A stretch of 64,000 nucleotides of DNA. Source: Stereum hirsutum FP-91666 SS1. Lineage: Eukaryota > Basidiomycota > Agaricomycetes > Russulales > Stereaceae. The first letter of the stretch is position 1; each line of letters begins with the position of its first letter. Shown one piece after another: positions 23,639-35,041 of this stretch. A program made the translations under genes and the position numbers. The notes beneath the pieces are model-generated. The model saw only the letters and a list, made by a program, of their open reading frames with translations, was not told the origin of the DNA and did no database searches. The stretch is from NCBI RefSeq assembly GCF_000264905.1, contig NW_006763138.1, positions 1,077,245 through 1,141,244 of the forward strand, in the 5' to 3' direction.

Positions 23639-24341
23639 ATGACTACCCCAACTACCCCGCAATGGCGCATCGTCGTCGGCTGTGATGTGAGTTACGCCAG
23701 CTTTCTGTGTTTCGAGTGATTTTGGACTATCATTTATTCTCTACTCGCGCAATGACAGGATGCTGGTCTCACATACAAAGATCTTCTGAAAGCTGACCTC
23801 AAACGCGATCCACGCGTCGTCGAGGTCATCGACGTAGGCGTCAACGGCGACGAGACGACACACTACCCACACGTCGCCGTAGCCGCTGCACGAAAAGTGG
23901 CAGCTGGCGAAGCCGACAGAGCGCTGCTCATTTGCGGGACTGGTCTTGGTATGTATGCCTCTTCTGATTTCTCATTGCTCTCGTCATCTTCGTTACCATG
24001 CATGTTCATATCTGTTTATGGGCCACAATTCACCTTGACGTTGTTGCTCATGCATTTCTTATCCAGGCGTGGCCATCTCCGCCAACAAAGTCCCCTCCAT
24101 CCGCGCCGTAACAGCACACGACTCCTTCTCTGTGGAACGTGCCGTTCTCTCCAATGACGCCCAAGTCCTCTGCATGGGCCAGCGTGTCATCGGTATCGAG
24201 CTTGCGAGGAGACTAGCCAAAGAATGGCTGGGATATGTGTTTGATCCAAGTTCGAAGAGCGCGGAGAAAGTTGATGCGATTTCTAAATACGAGGAGAAGG
24301 GAGCTAGTCTTGTAGATGGGACTGCGGTGGCGGCGTGCTGA
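23639..24341 (+). CDS. RpiB/LacA-family sugar-phosphate isomerase
   Basis: Three exons (23639-23686, 23759-23948, 24067-24341) give about 170 residues, a usual length for RpiB. The fold is recognised from VVGCDDAG at the start, the conserved HYPHVA loop, the catalytic-Cys motif [30 protein letters not shown] and VLCMGQRV. RpiB enzymes isomerise aldose and ketose phosphates. Relatives act on tetrulose phosphates: bacterial DerI/LerI/EryI and yeast EYI2 convert D-erythrulose 4-phosphate to D-erythrose 4-phosphate. Placed beside an erythronate-dehydrogenase-like gene and near an erythrulose/DHA-type kinase, a tetrulose phosphate is the most likely substrate; ribose 5-phosphate isomerisation is the alternative. 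Confidence 0.85.
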
Positions 24342-24896
24342 TCAGATTGCTACGTTGTTGACACTCCTGTTATACTATTGAGATGCTTCATTCCTTGTGA
24401 CATATAGTATTCATAGTTCTTGTTCACTCTCATCTTCCATGACGTCGATAGTGTGCTGAATGCTTATCATACGTGCCGGCGTTTCAGACCCCGTCCTAGC
24501 CATGCAAGCTTGATCTTTCGGTACTACGAAGCGCCTCGGTCGGTCACAACATCGTCCGCGGCTTCCACCTTGATAGTGGTGTTTTGGGCCGCCACTTTTC
24601 CAGCTTGCCAACTCATATTGTTAGTGGGGAGATAGAGTACCGCCGCACAACGAGCTCTGCCTCAGTTTCACAATGAACAGGGAACAGGGAAGATGAATGC
24701 GATGAAACCACACCGTTTCGAGCCGAACGTCTTCCCCAGGCTCAAAATGGTTACAGAACAAAACAACGATAAAATTATACAACCACTCAAGATACGCGCC
24801 GTACACAGACAAATAAAATGACAGATCGTATTCCACCAGACGCGAATAATAGTGCATAAATCATGCTCATGAGCCCATCCTACTCCAGATAATACT
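24342..24896. other. Convergent intergenic region
   Basis: About 555 bases between the isomerase and the aldolase genes; no gene recognised. Confidence 0.35.
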
Positions 24897-26224
24897 TCAT
24901 GCCTTATCCTTAGACTCAAACAACACGAAGAACCGATCGCACACCTTCGCGAACACCTCTGTCGCCTCCTCGACTGCATCTGGGAAAGGCTTTGATTGGA
25001 GACCAGCGGCGAGTGTTTTGGCGTACGGGTCTCGTGCCCAAGAGTTCACATTGATCTATAACGATCGAAAGAGCGGAATCATGTCAGGGTATGAGAAGGA
25101 AATAGTGAGATGCGTGTGGAGGGTGAGAGCGTACCTTTGAGATACCGTTTTTGATGCATTCTTTGAAGAGCTCGTCTGGAAGTTCGTCTGTGCCGTGTAG
25201 ACAGAGAGGAACTTCGCCGGCGAAGCGCGTATGAAGATCTTTGAGACTAGCGATCATGTTCATAACAGTGAGCTGATTAGAATATTCATGAACCAAGAGC
25301 GGAGAGAAGCATGACGGTGAATTGCCTACGCACATATCTTGACGGAAGTTGGGAGGGTTGATATATGATCCATGCAAGTTGCCAATACTTGGACTAAGGA
25401 TCAATGCTCCCGTCCTATGTAACACAAATCCACGCACGGATCGCCATCAGTTTCACGCCGACATATAGGATAAGAGGTGAGTAGAGCGACGTACTGCTTC
25501 ATAAAGTGATCAGCCTTTTCTGGGTTAGTCAACTTCGCGTCAGATATCATCCTCAATCCAGCCTCTCCGCCCTCCAGCCTTCCGAGTTCGACCTCGACAA
25601 GGACGCCACATTTCGCAGCGCGTTCTACGTGGGGTCGTGCAAGGGCAATGTTCTCTTCGTCGGTCTAGGGATACGAAGATGGTGAGATGGGGGACAGAAG
25701 AAATCTATTTTGGGCTTGGGACGTACGTCTGCATGAGAAGCGTCGACCATGATGCTGTCAAATGCGATCCCCTGCTCCGCGAGGCTTAGAGCGAGCTCAA
25801 TGTGTTCTGGATCAGTGGCATGGTCGAGATGAACAGCGATTGGTACTGAAGCTCCGTGAGCGCTATATTTTCGTCGAAGATAATAAGATAAATCAGTGGT
25901 CGACTGCCGAACTGCATGGGAACGAATGAGACGCACGCGTTGAGACAGAATTGAAGGAATGGACCCTTTCCGTAGGCAAGTGTAATCGGGAAGAGTTGAA
26001 GGATTGCTGGAGAACGGCTACGTTCAGCAGCGCGCACGAGACCAATGACTGAATGAGCATCGTAGCTGCAAAAGCAAACAGTTGCGATGAACAGGAATTA
26101 GTACATTGACGGAGACCAAAGGCAGAGCCACGCACCATGTTTGAGCGAGGATACCGTATCCCTCCTTCTCTGCCTTGCTGAGAATTTGGAGCGTAAGATT
26201 GTTGGACAATGATGTAGAAGGCAT
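24897..26224 (-). CDS. Class II ketose-bisphosphate aldolase family protein
   Basis: Minus-strand gene of about 300 residues in several small exons. The TIM-barrel aldolase is recognised from end to end: YDAHSVIGLVRAAERSRSPA, HLDHATDPEHIELAL (catalytic Asp and zinc-binding His), MVDASHAD, VEVELGRLEGGEAGL, LTNPEKADHFMKQTGALILS, IGNLHGSY (second His), CLHGTDEL (third His) and GISKINVNSWARDPYA. Class II aldolases join or split DHAP and an aldehyde with zinc. Family members use fructose or tagatose bisphosphates; with erythrose 4-phosphate the product would be sedoheptulose 1,7-bisphosphate, which would link this gene to a C4 pathway (inference). Start chosen at 26224, where MPSTSLSNNLTLQILSKAEK opens the usual N-terminal helix. 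Confidence 0.85.
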
Positions 26225-26651
26225 TGCAAGAAATTGTATCGACGAGCGAGAATACGTACAAGGGAAAGGTCAGAAGTTCTCCTTAAGTTATTGAAGCATC
26301 TGAACAGTTCGGAGGAACACACCCGACACCCTGGAATGTGGCGTGAGTGTGAGGAACTCCGGAAGGATACCATGCCGGAATCCGGAACGCCTTTACTCTC
26401 CCGGACCGCACAGGCGGCTCGTCGCTGTTCTCGTGATGAATCTGATCTTCCCCGCTTTTCCCCGCAGTGACACTGCCGCTTCAATTCGAACCCCCACATC
26501 AAACCACTGTCGAGTTCTTTCCATCCGCGGATCTATCTGGTGACGCAAGTAATTATGGCCGGTGCCTGGCTCATGCTCACTTGACTGTTGAGATAATGGG
26601 TGATTAACCATTCGAGTTGTCTGAAGTTGCGAGACAAGGGGATGTAGAACT

Positions 26652-26659
26652 TATAAAAG
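26652..26659 (+). promoter_or_regulatory. TATA box upstream of the transporter gene
   Basis: TATAAAAG on the plus strand in the divergent region between aldolase and transporter, followed by a pyrimidine-rich stretch. It suggests that transporter transcription starts near 26680, left of the inserted element. Confidence 0.4.
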
Positions 26660-26997
26660 GATTAGCCTTTTTTCCGATCCTTCTTTTCCTTTCTTTTTGC
26701 GGGTCCGGCTGAGTTCAAGTTGCTCTCTTGTCCAACTCGCCCAAATTCCTGACTTCCGCACCTCTACGACGCTCGACTTCCCAGTTGGCATCTTCACGAG
26801 CATTTTCACGGTGACGATCGCGCTACTATGCATATGGATAAACCAGAACAGGAATGGCGGGAGGAGTTCTCAACTGTGATGACGACGTATGGAAAGTAAG
26901 ATATACCAATATTGGCTCTGTCAAGATACGACAGAGTGTACAGAATCCATATGGTGGGAACCTAGATTGTAGCCCATTATACCCGTTAGTGCTAGTA

Positions 26998-27901
26998 TGT
27001 CGCAAAACTTGCATCTGGCTGGTCTTGCATGATGTTGCCAAACCATGCCTGAACATCCCCGCCAGGGAAACAGAGCCTGATCAGGGTTCCCGAGCTTTAG
27101 AAAGGGGATGAGCGGGCTGGTCAGGCCAATCAGGCCTGATCAGCCTGACGGACCTGCACAGGCGTTATACGGCGTGTTGCGGGCTGAGCAGTCCTGACGA
27201 CGATATATAGGAATAATAGAAAAAGGATGTTTCATCTTTTTGTACCTCTCCTTTTACCCCTCTGTAGTATCCTTTTCTTACTCATGTAGTGCTCTTACCT
27301 TTATTCCTTACTTTCCTTACGAATTGTACTCGCTAGAAGTCTCTTATAGACCACAAGTATCAGGCCAACGAGGGATTCGAACACCCGACTTGTGTTATGC
27401 TGCTCACATCCTTGCGTTGGAGTCGCGAAACAGACCACTGCGTCATCACGGAGTGGTCTATACTGGAAATGCTCTAAATATATCGTGTTCTTTCGTGGCG
27501 CGAAATGCATGCCCACAATGCTCCGCCAGATCTTTCACCCCTCATCTTCCCTCTCTTGAGGTCGAGGCGGCCTAGCAAGGTCCCTGTAGTCCAGTATACT
27601 ATTTCAGCGATCAGACATGGTCAGGCCTCTTCAGCACTGGCCAACGGTATCGGAACTATGTACAGACATTATTAGCCAGGATCAGCCCTGCTCAGCCGAT
27701 GGCTCCAAAATGACCAGTCCTTGCCAGTCCTGCTCAGCTCTGTTCAGCAGACGACTTCAAGATGACCAGCCCGCACCAGCCTTGCTCAGCCCTGCTCAGG
27801 CCCGATGTGGGCTGGTCCGGTCATGCACGCTCCCTGTTCAGGCATTATGACTGCTATCAGGCTTCGCTATGGCTGACCAGCCAAATGCAAGTTTTGCGAC
27901 A
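26998..27901. mobile_element. MITE-like element with 27-bp terminal inverted repeats and TA target duplication
   Basis: The left end (26998-27024) starts TGTCGCAAAACTTGCAT; the right end (27875-27901) is its inverted copy with a single mismatch over 27 bases. TA lies outside each end (26996-26997 and 27902-27903), as in Tc1/mariner-like insertions. The inside has no transposase frame but many short palindromic motifs of the form CTGNTCAG (27080-27200 and 27680-27830), typical of subterminal repeats. A tRNA-like segment lies within it. It is therefore a non-autonomous element of 904 bases, at the 5' end of the transporter gene. Confidence 0.75.
27363..27461 (-). repeat. tRNA-like segment (SINE-like or tRNA pseudogene)
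   Basis: On the minus strand an A-box-like TGACGCAGTGG is followed by CGCGACTCCAACGC, which can form an anticodon-like arm, and a perfect B-box core GTTCGAATC. The ends AGACCAC and GTTGGCCT can pair with two mismatches. About 20 extra bases between the anticodon-like arm and the T arm speak against an intact tRNA, unless it holds an intron. It lies inside the TIR element. Confidence 0.5.
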
Positions 27902-28053
27902 TATGGTCCCAGGTTGGGAGAACACAGTAAAGCTCAGAAATATCACGAACAATATGCAGGTCAATCTTTCGCACGAGACGCCGCTCCGCCTCAGACCCTG
28001 GCGTTTTTTTCATCTCTGATGAATATGGGTGCTGAGGATCGCTTTATGGACAG

Positions 28054-30018
28054 GCAATGCCAAGTCCGGTGGTATGGAAGACTCTCTTGGTCTCACATCG
28101 AACCAGTATAGTATCGTTCTCCTAGTGTTTTTCGTGAGTGATTCTTCAGTTATGTTCTCGACACATGGTTTCTAACGTTCTATATCCAGGTCTCATACGT
28201 CGTTTTCGAAGTCCCCTTGAACATGCTCCTCACCCGCGTCCGACCATCTTTTTTGTGAGCCGTTTTCCTCCTCTTACACGTCGCGATCTTCCGGCTAACT
28301 TCTACTTCCAACGAAAGTCTCTCAGGCACATGTCTCATTTGGGGGGGAATTGCTGCTTCGATGGCTGCCGTCAATACTTGGCAACAGCTCGCCGCCATCC
28401 GCTTCCTTCTAGGCATAATTGAAGCCGGATTTGCACCAGGTGTGGCGTTCTACCTGAGTAGCTGGTACAAGAGGCACGAGTTGGCGAAACGGTTCGCGAT
28501 TTATTATACTGCTACGGCAGTGTCCGTGCGTCTCTTCAGTCACTATGGAGAGTGAAATTCTCTGATCATTGCGCGTTGATAGGGCGCATTCTCAGGCCTA
28601 TTGGCAGGTCTCATTACGGACAAGCTCTCGTATGCGAGCGGTCTCGAAGGGTTCGTCGTGTTGAACTTCTCATTTCAATCTAATACTCGATACTAATGGG
28701 CTTCCGTCACGTTCTGGGGATGATAATTAGATGGCGATGGCTCCTGCTCATTGAGGGTGTCGCCTCCTCATTCGTCGGTCTCTTTGCGTGGTACTTCCTC
28801 CCTGATTGGCCGGCGACCACAAAGTGGCTCAGTCCCGAGGAAAAGGTACGAATCGGTCTCTACCTCATTCTCTCCTCTGTATTCGAAAGCTGATTAGTTA
28901 TTGTGAACTGGCAACAGTTCATCGCCACGCAGAGATTGGCGTATGATGGTATTGGTGGGACACAGGATTCTGGTGCTGTCGAGGTGTGTTGCGCGGCCGT
29001 GTACTCCCGCTATTTTCTCCGTTTTGGTTCCATATGCTGATAGCTAACTGTTTTGCCGTTTCTTTTGTTGACAGCAACCGTCCCACGGCCAAGCAGCCGC
29101 TATGGCTCTTCGGGACTGGCGAACTTGGTTTTTGTATGTTTGCCTGTTCAATATACCATCACCGAAATTTATTGACGACTTGGAACTACAGGGTCGTCAT
29201 GTACATGCTTGCGACTGGATCCCAGACAATCCAATACTTCATCCCGACTCTGGTCGAGCAACTTGGTTACACTGGCTACACTAAGCAATACATGGTCGGC
29301 TCCTCTCACCCTTCTTCTCAGAGCCTTATATGTGACATGGTATTGACTTTCAATGTTACACTACCAGACCATCCCGATCTACGGTGTCGCCCTCGTCGGC
29401 ATCCTCACATTCTGCTTCCTCTCCGACATTCACAAAGAGCGAGCCCATTACATCACCCTGACCGCGGCCATCTCTTGTGTTTCGTTCATCATCATTGTAG
29501 CGGTAAATAATCAGAAGGTCAAGTACACATTTTTGTGTCTTGCGGTCGCTGGAGTGTATGCGGCTTGTCCGTTGACTTTGTTGGTCCGTTTATCGTCTAT
29601 TCGTTCTATATACTCTGTCACTGTACATGCTGAACGGCCTCTCGTAGTGGGTGTCTAGTCTGATTGCCCACCCAGCTGAGAAACGTGCAGTAGCTATTGC
29701 CATTGTGAACGCACTCGGAAACAGCGCTTCAATCTATGGTTCATTCCTCTGGCCGTCGACGACGGGACCAAGATACGTACAGGGCTTTGCAACGACGTGG
29801 TACGTAACTTATATAACAGTCTCTCCCTTGCATTAGAGGGTGTGTCGTATACTGATAAACTATCTCGTGTGGTTAGTGCCTTCGTCTTCGCTCTTGCTGT
29901 CCTCGCACAAATCAACCGCTACCTCAACATTCGCTATCCGCCCATGGACCTCGCCCGCGATACTCCGATCGGAGAGAGCGATGATGGCGAGAGGGTAACG
30001 GAGAAGGAGGTCGTGTGA
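28054..30018 (+). CDS. MFS transporter, anion:cation symporter (allantoate permease-like) type; 5' end unresolved
   Basis: Spliced exons from 28054 to 30018 encode membrane segments 2-12 of a major-facilitator protein. GNAKSGGMEDSLGLTSNQYS leads into YVVFEVPLNMLLTRVRPS, the second segment; later come AAIRFLLGIIEAGFAPG, SWYKRHELAKRFAIYY, WRWLLLIEGV, TGSQTIQYFIPTLV, EKRAVAIAIVNALGN and the cytosolic tail ending VTEKEVV. This is the ACS family, which carries carboxylates, allantoate, vitamins and similar small anions, so a sugar acid such as erythronate is a plausible cargo. The usual first exon(s) with cytosolic N-terminus and segment 1 (ending NIG) were not found between 26830 and 28053, where the TIR element lies. 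The gene may be interrupted, or its first exons may lie left of the element. Confidence 0.75.
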
Positions 30019-30678
30019 TTTACATGTGACCAAGGTTATGGCCGGTCGCCGTAAGTGCCAAGGCTCGGTGTTGATTATTCTAGGAACAATTATTTTACGA
30101 TCCTTTTTATGCTACCTCTCTTTTGTACTGTTGCGGTGATTGTAGTCGCGAACTGTAGAGTTCGGTATCGATCTCTGGTCACGGTTTAATATCCCAGTCC
30201 GCAAAATGTCCTTGTCGACAAGTTATGGCTCGTGTCTGAACTTTCATGTGTCATTCCTACCTCTACCATCTTCCTATCATTCATATCTTGAAAATTAAGG
30301 TTTGTTTCACGATTTGCTTGTTACTTGTCTAAATAGAGATGTCGTGGTTCAACGTTCAGGGGGAACAAGTGCCACAAAGAATGATGGACGGAGCTCCGGC
30401 CGAGGCAGTGGGCCCACCGCGTGGCCTCAGCCCGGACTTTTGAAATCCCACTGAAAGCACCGATTGGGCCAACTTGAACGTTAGCATGACCATGGAGTCC
30501 ACGCCCAAGCGAGTTTCGCAGCATTTTCTGTCTTCACCTCCATCATCTGCTTATCGTCTCTGTCGGCTGTCTATACAACTACTACGAGACATTTGAGCTG
30601 CATTTCACCCTGGTCGAACATATTTGGACCGGGTAAACGGCTCACGCCACTTGAAGCTATTGGAGAGAAATAAGAGAC
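30019..30678. other. Intergenic, promoter of the Zn2Cys6 gene
   Basis: About 660 bases without a recognisable gene. Confidence 0.4.
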
Positions 30679-33600
30679 ATGAATTCGAACACCAGCTTGG
30701 CCGGTTCGCAGAGCCCAGGAGGTCAGCTCACGAACTCACCATCGTCCTACTCTCCTACTAGTGGGCCTCGTGGGGAAGGTTCGCCTGCCTCGAATGGTAG
30801 CAGGAGTGCGGAGAGGGGAATGGATACGTCTGACCAGACGACTGAGAAACGCGTTCCACTTGGTGCATACTTTTCTCTTCTTGCAAATAGAACTCGTAGC
30901 TAATTTTTTCTTCATTACTTCTTACATTTGTGTTCTATAGCTTGCCACAGATGTCGAGCAAAGCGAGGGAGATGTACCGGAGAGAAACCGATTTGTGGCG
31001 CGTGCGCGAAAGCAAGGGCGGAATGTACGTGGCCGGAAGGGAGGAGGCGCAAGAGAACTAGGAAGGAGATGGAGATGGCAGAGAGACTCGAGGCTGAGAC
31101 GTCTGGCATGCGCAGCCGACGGCCAGCGGAATCCCGCTCTACGAGCGTCTTGACGTCGGCGGACAACCAACAGAATGACAACAGAGCAAGTTATTGGGTG
31201 AGCTGAACCGATCTTTCCTCCATTATACGCCAAATTTCTTATGCGCGTTGTTAGCATATGAGTGCTCCACCTAGCCACAGAATATCTCCGGCTAACGACA
31301 CGTCTTCGAGTTCTGACCACTGGAGGATATCGCCGCCGTCGAATCCAACTCGGTCACATCTTCAAACACAAGGACATTCCAACTCATGGAACGACACGAT
31401 CTCTAGCCCTCCTAGCAATCCTTCAGGGACTAGTAACTTGCAATATTCCTCTCAGCAGACATTTGAACCCATGGATCATGGCTTGGACTCCTTCGCTCCA
31501 GCACCGGCAGCGTTAAGTAGACCCTCTTCGATACCTCAAGGAGAGACCAACGATACAACAGCTCATATGGACCTTGAACTTTATTATTATCGATTTGTGC
31601 GTATCTGCTTGGATCAGTATCGCATGTTGAGTATTGACAGAAGTCGCTTAGTCTGGTCAATCGGGGTCTACTGCAATACAGTATGTGTTCATCTCCTCCA
31701 CCTCTTCTGGTATTTGTCATAGACCACTCATTTTGGACACTACTCTATAGCCCAGGAATAAATCGAATATCTCTACGCCTTCAGTCCCGTCCTTCTGCCC
31801 CAACATTACCTGACAATCGACCCATACCTCCCGTACCCCATCGATCATCTTCGAACATAACCTCCAGCATTTCGCCTTCTGCACCCCTGCCGGCGGCACA
31901 GCCTTCTCTCAACAATAATCCTGATCACCAGATTTTCGATGAGCACGGTTCGCCACTTCCTGAGTATTATGGTCCCTTGATGGAGACGTTCTTCACAACA
32001 CTTGGCCCCCATTTTCCGAGTGTGAGCAAGAGGAGGATGGAGGAAAGGATAGAGACTAGGACTATGAGTGCTTTCTTCTTGAATTGTGCGTGTAGTAGCC
32101 AAGTGCCGTGTTCTACGGGTGCTAACGTCTAGTATTTGTGATTAGGTATATGTGCTATTAGTGCACGGTGAGTCGAGCTTTGCTATATCCGATAACGTAC
32201 CTATACTTCGTTCGTAGATTTCACGAGTCGGGTCGAGATGACCCAGCGAAGGTGATTATCTTTTCATATACGCCTCATTGGCTTTCCTCGTCATTTTCTC
32301 TGATCCACCATTCTTTGTGCCAGGCTTGCGCTCCGTACATAACCAAAGCTCAAGAGCTCATTGTACCACTACTACATCTACCGACCAACGATGTGTGTAC
32401 GGGCCTATTATTGCTCGCATGGGCGTGCTACGGACAGGTAATATTCTTGGTCTTTCTGTTTGCCGCTGGACGTACACCAAGCTGATCATATACATCGGTG
32501 ATGTGTGCCATATGGTAGAACTCTGAGAGTGGGCTTTGGGTAAGCATAATATGTGCTCAATTACGCGATTTAAAAGCTGACATTTGAGACCCATTCGTGT
32601 AGCAATATTCAGGGTAAGCTTTTCTGTTGGAACTCCGCTAATGCATGGTTGAATTTCATAAGTGTGGGCATTAAGGATGGCCATTCGGATGGCTTTGGAT
32701 CTTGGACTACACGAGGTACGCTTTCATTCGTGACGATGTCATACACGTCGATGATTGTGGCTTGCTGTCTTGGCTATATTTCTGGACAGATCTCCGAGAT
32801 ATACGAGTCCTCCTCGCATGTAATTCGAACCCGATGTCTGTTCTGGAGTATCTACATGTGAGTCCTATGTCTACTCCTGTACACTTGTTCCTACCTTCTG
32901 TTCACAAGCCAGATGTCGCTGACCTCAACACGGTCTACGTCCATGTAGGACTGTGCGTCGAACCTGCTCAATGCACCACGGCCTCATTTGAAACTTATAA
33001 CCTCCAATCTCACAGGATCGCATCCTCGCATTCTATACCGGTCGACCACCTACCATTCCCGATGACATAATCGAAATTCCTCTCCCTACTGACGGGGACT
33101 TCTTTCCCGACCCAGCACGCGACACTGATGCCGCTGCCTTCTCTGAACCGTCGGAGCCTGTACCCTATTATTTTACCGTTCGACTAATGGTAATATGTGG
33201 GAGGATTGCGGCGGTGTTAAACGGCAGGAGAGGAAGGGCGAGGACGTTAGTAGGAATGGAAAAGCAATCAGGAGACAATGGAAGGAGCGTTTTGAATGAG
33301 TTGCAGAGGGAGCTGGTGCAGTTCTATTCCGAGTTGCCGATTGAGATGAAGTGGAGCGCGGAGGCATTCAAGCGTCAGGATGCGAGAGGGTATGGTGTAC
33401 GCCAATAGCCTTTTTCTACTTTTATATCGCTCCCGCGCATACTAACCTCATCTATCTCAATCACAGGGGACGTTTCTCCTACTTCATCTATGGGCCAACG
33501 CCGTCATGGCGCTGACTTACCATCCTGAGCTTACCACGGGAAGTCTCGGAACCGAAACACCGCTGACGCAGAACATGGAGCGGAGCGTTAAGTTGAGCCT

Positions 33601-34594
33601 GAGCTGCTCCAGGACAGTTAGCGAATGCGTGGTAATCGCGGATCTGTTTGGGAGTCGGTCATATGTGAGTGCGTTTTCGCTCCAAACAGGAGGGAAGCAA
33701 CTGACAGTCATCACATCTTGTAGTTGGCGAGCCCTTTTTGCGTCCAGCCAATATTTATCGCCAGGTGCGCTTGATTTGAGGCTGTCTTTAACTTGTTCTA
33801 ATCTCCATTTCTTTGCGAACTATGACAGCCTCGCGTTCATCCACGACATCAAGACCAGCGGGCTTGGTCATCATTTAACCTCTGGGCACAATCATAACGA
33901 CCAACTTGCACAACAAGTACATCTACTACCTGAACCACCTACAGCAGACAGCCTCCTTCAAAGCTTTGCCCGTCAATCGCTCACCACGCTGACTTCGGCC
34001 CTCCAGAAGATGGACCATTATTGGGCGGGAATTGCGTATGTGACAGGCATCATGGAGATGAAGACGCGGAGTGCAGGAGTGGTGATGTTGCGGGAGAACG
34101 CAGGATTTGCGACAGGAGCAGCGAGCAGTACACCTGAGGCAAATTCGAGGACGAAAAGGACATTCATCACGTTGCCGGATCAAGGATTGTTACATCGGTT
34201 CACTAGTGAGTGTTTGGTATTTATCCTCCTTGAGAGCGTGTGAGGAAAGGTAGTTATGTGACGTGATATGTTATAGATCCTAACTTACCGCATAATACGG
34301 GACCGGCGACGGAGACTTCGTTGAGATCTGCGATGGCGAAGGAGGCTTTGGAGCAAGCTCAGCAGATGCAAGGTGCGCTACAATTCCGGTATTCTTTTTC
34401 GACTTCTCCGTCCACTGCCATTCTAGACTCTGTGCTGTCTCTTCGATTCGAACGAAAGATACTGACAGAGGTAGCGCGGTTTCCCACTGTTTACAGATTA
34501 TTCGTTAGATGAGCTACTGTCCTCGTACAGTATTGAAGATTTCTTAGTTCAGCCGGCGGGCATGTTCGACCTCGAACAACTATTATCACTGTAA
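30679..34594 (+). CDS. Zn2Cys6 transcription factor with fungal regulatory domain
   Basis: Many-exon gene; first exons 30679-30862, 30941-31197, 31255-31596, 31652-31680, 31751 onward. Exon 2 encodes the binuclear zinc cluster CHRCRAKRGRCTGEKP, then ICGACAKARAEC (six Cys, spacing 2-6-6-2-6), followed by a basic linker. The middle region is the fungal-specific transcription factor domain: LELYYYRF, a 29-base exon giving SGQSGSTAI, PGINRISLRLQ, LLAWACYGQNSESGLWQYSG, LRMAIRMALDLGLHE, then RTRCLFWSIY. The C-terminus is acidic, DELLSSYSIEDFL. Such proteins control nearby metabolic genes by binding CGG repeats. Lying between the transporter and the kinase, it is the likely cluster regulator, in the role of yeast EUF1 for erythritol use, although homology to EUF1 was not tested. 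Confidence 0.85.
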
Positions 34595-35041
34595 CTTGTA
34601 AGCGTCTTGTGCCAGATAGCGCAGAGTGTAGAAGATTAGCATGTACAACCGTCCGAGATGCTCTAGAGTGCTCTACTACCAGCTACTACCGTCCCTTACC
34701 GTCCCTTACAAGACCGGTACTGTACCCGCTGTTACCGCCGGGTTGATCGAAGTGTCAATCCTACTTTATTTCCCCACCCCCACCCGGAATGGTATATACC
34801 CGGCCTGCGAAGGAGCGGGAACTCGGAAGCCCCTGTTCATCGAACTCAAACTCCGTTCCTCTATAGTTCATTGCCCCGCTCGCCTGACAGCCGCTATGCA
34901 TCCCGTGTCTAGGCTCGTTACCTCGCATGCCACTTCATCATCCCGAACCAGTTGGCGAACTCTGTAGTAGATAAGTGTTTGGTGGGCATCCTTCTGCAAT
35001 ATTCGGTCACATTGGTAGCTGCAGCGTCTCCAACACAAACA
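34595..35041. other. Intergenic, promoter of the kinase gene
   Basis: About 450 bases with an imperfect tandem of ACCGTCCCTT (34688-34708), a C-rich run (CCCCACCCCCACCCGG, about 34774) and a TATATA sequence near 34793. No gene seen. Confidence 0.4.
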
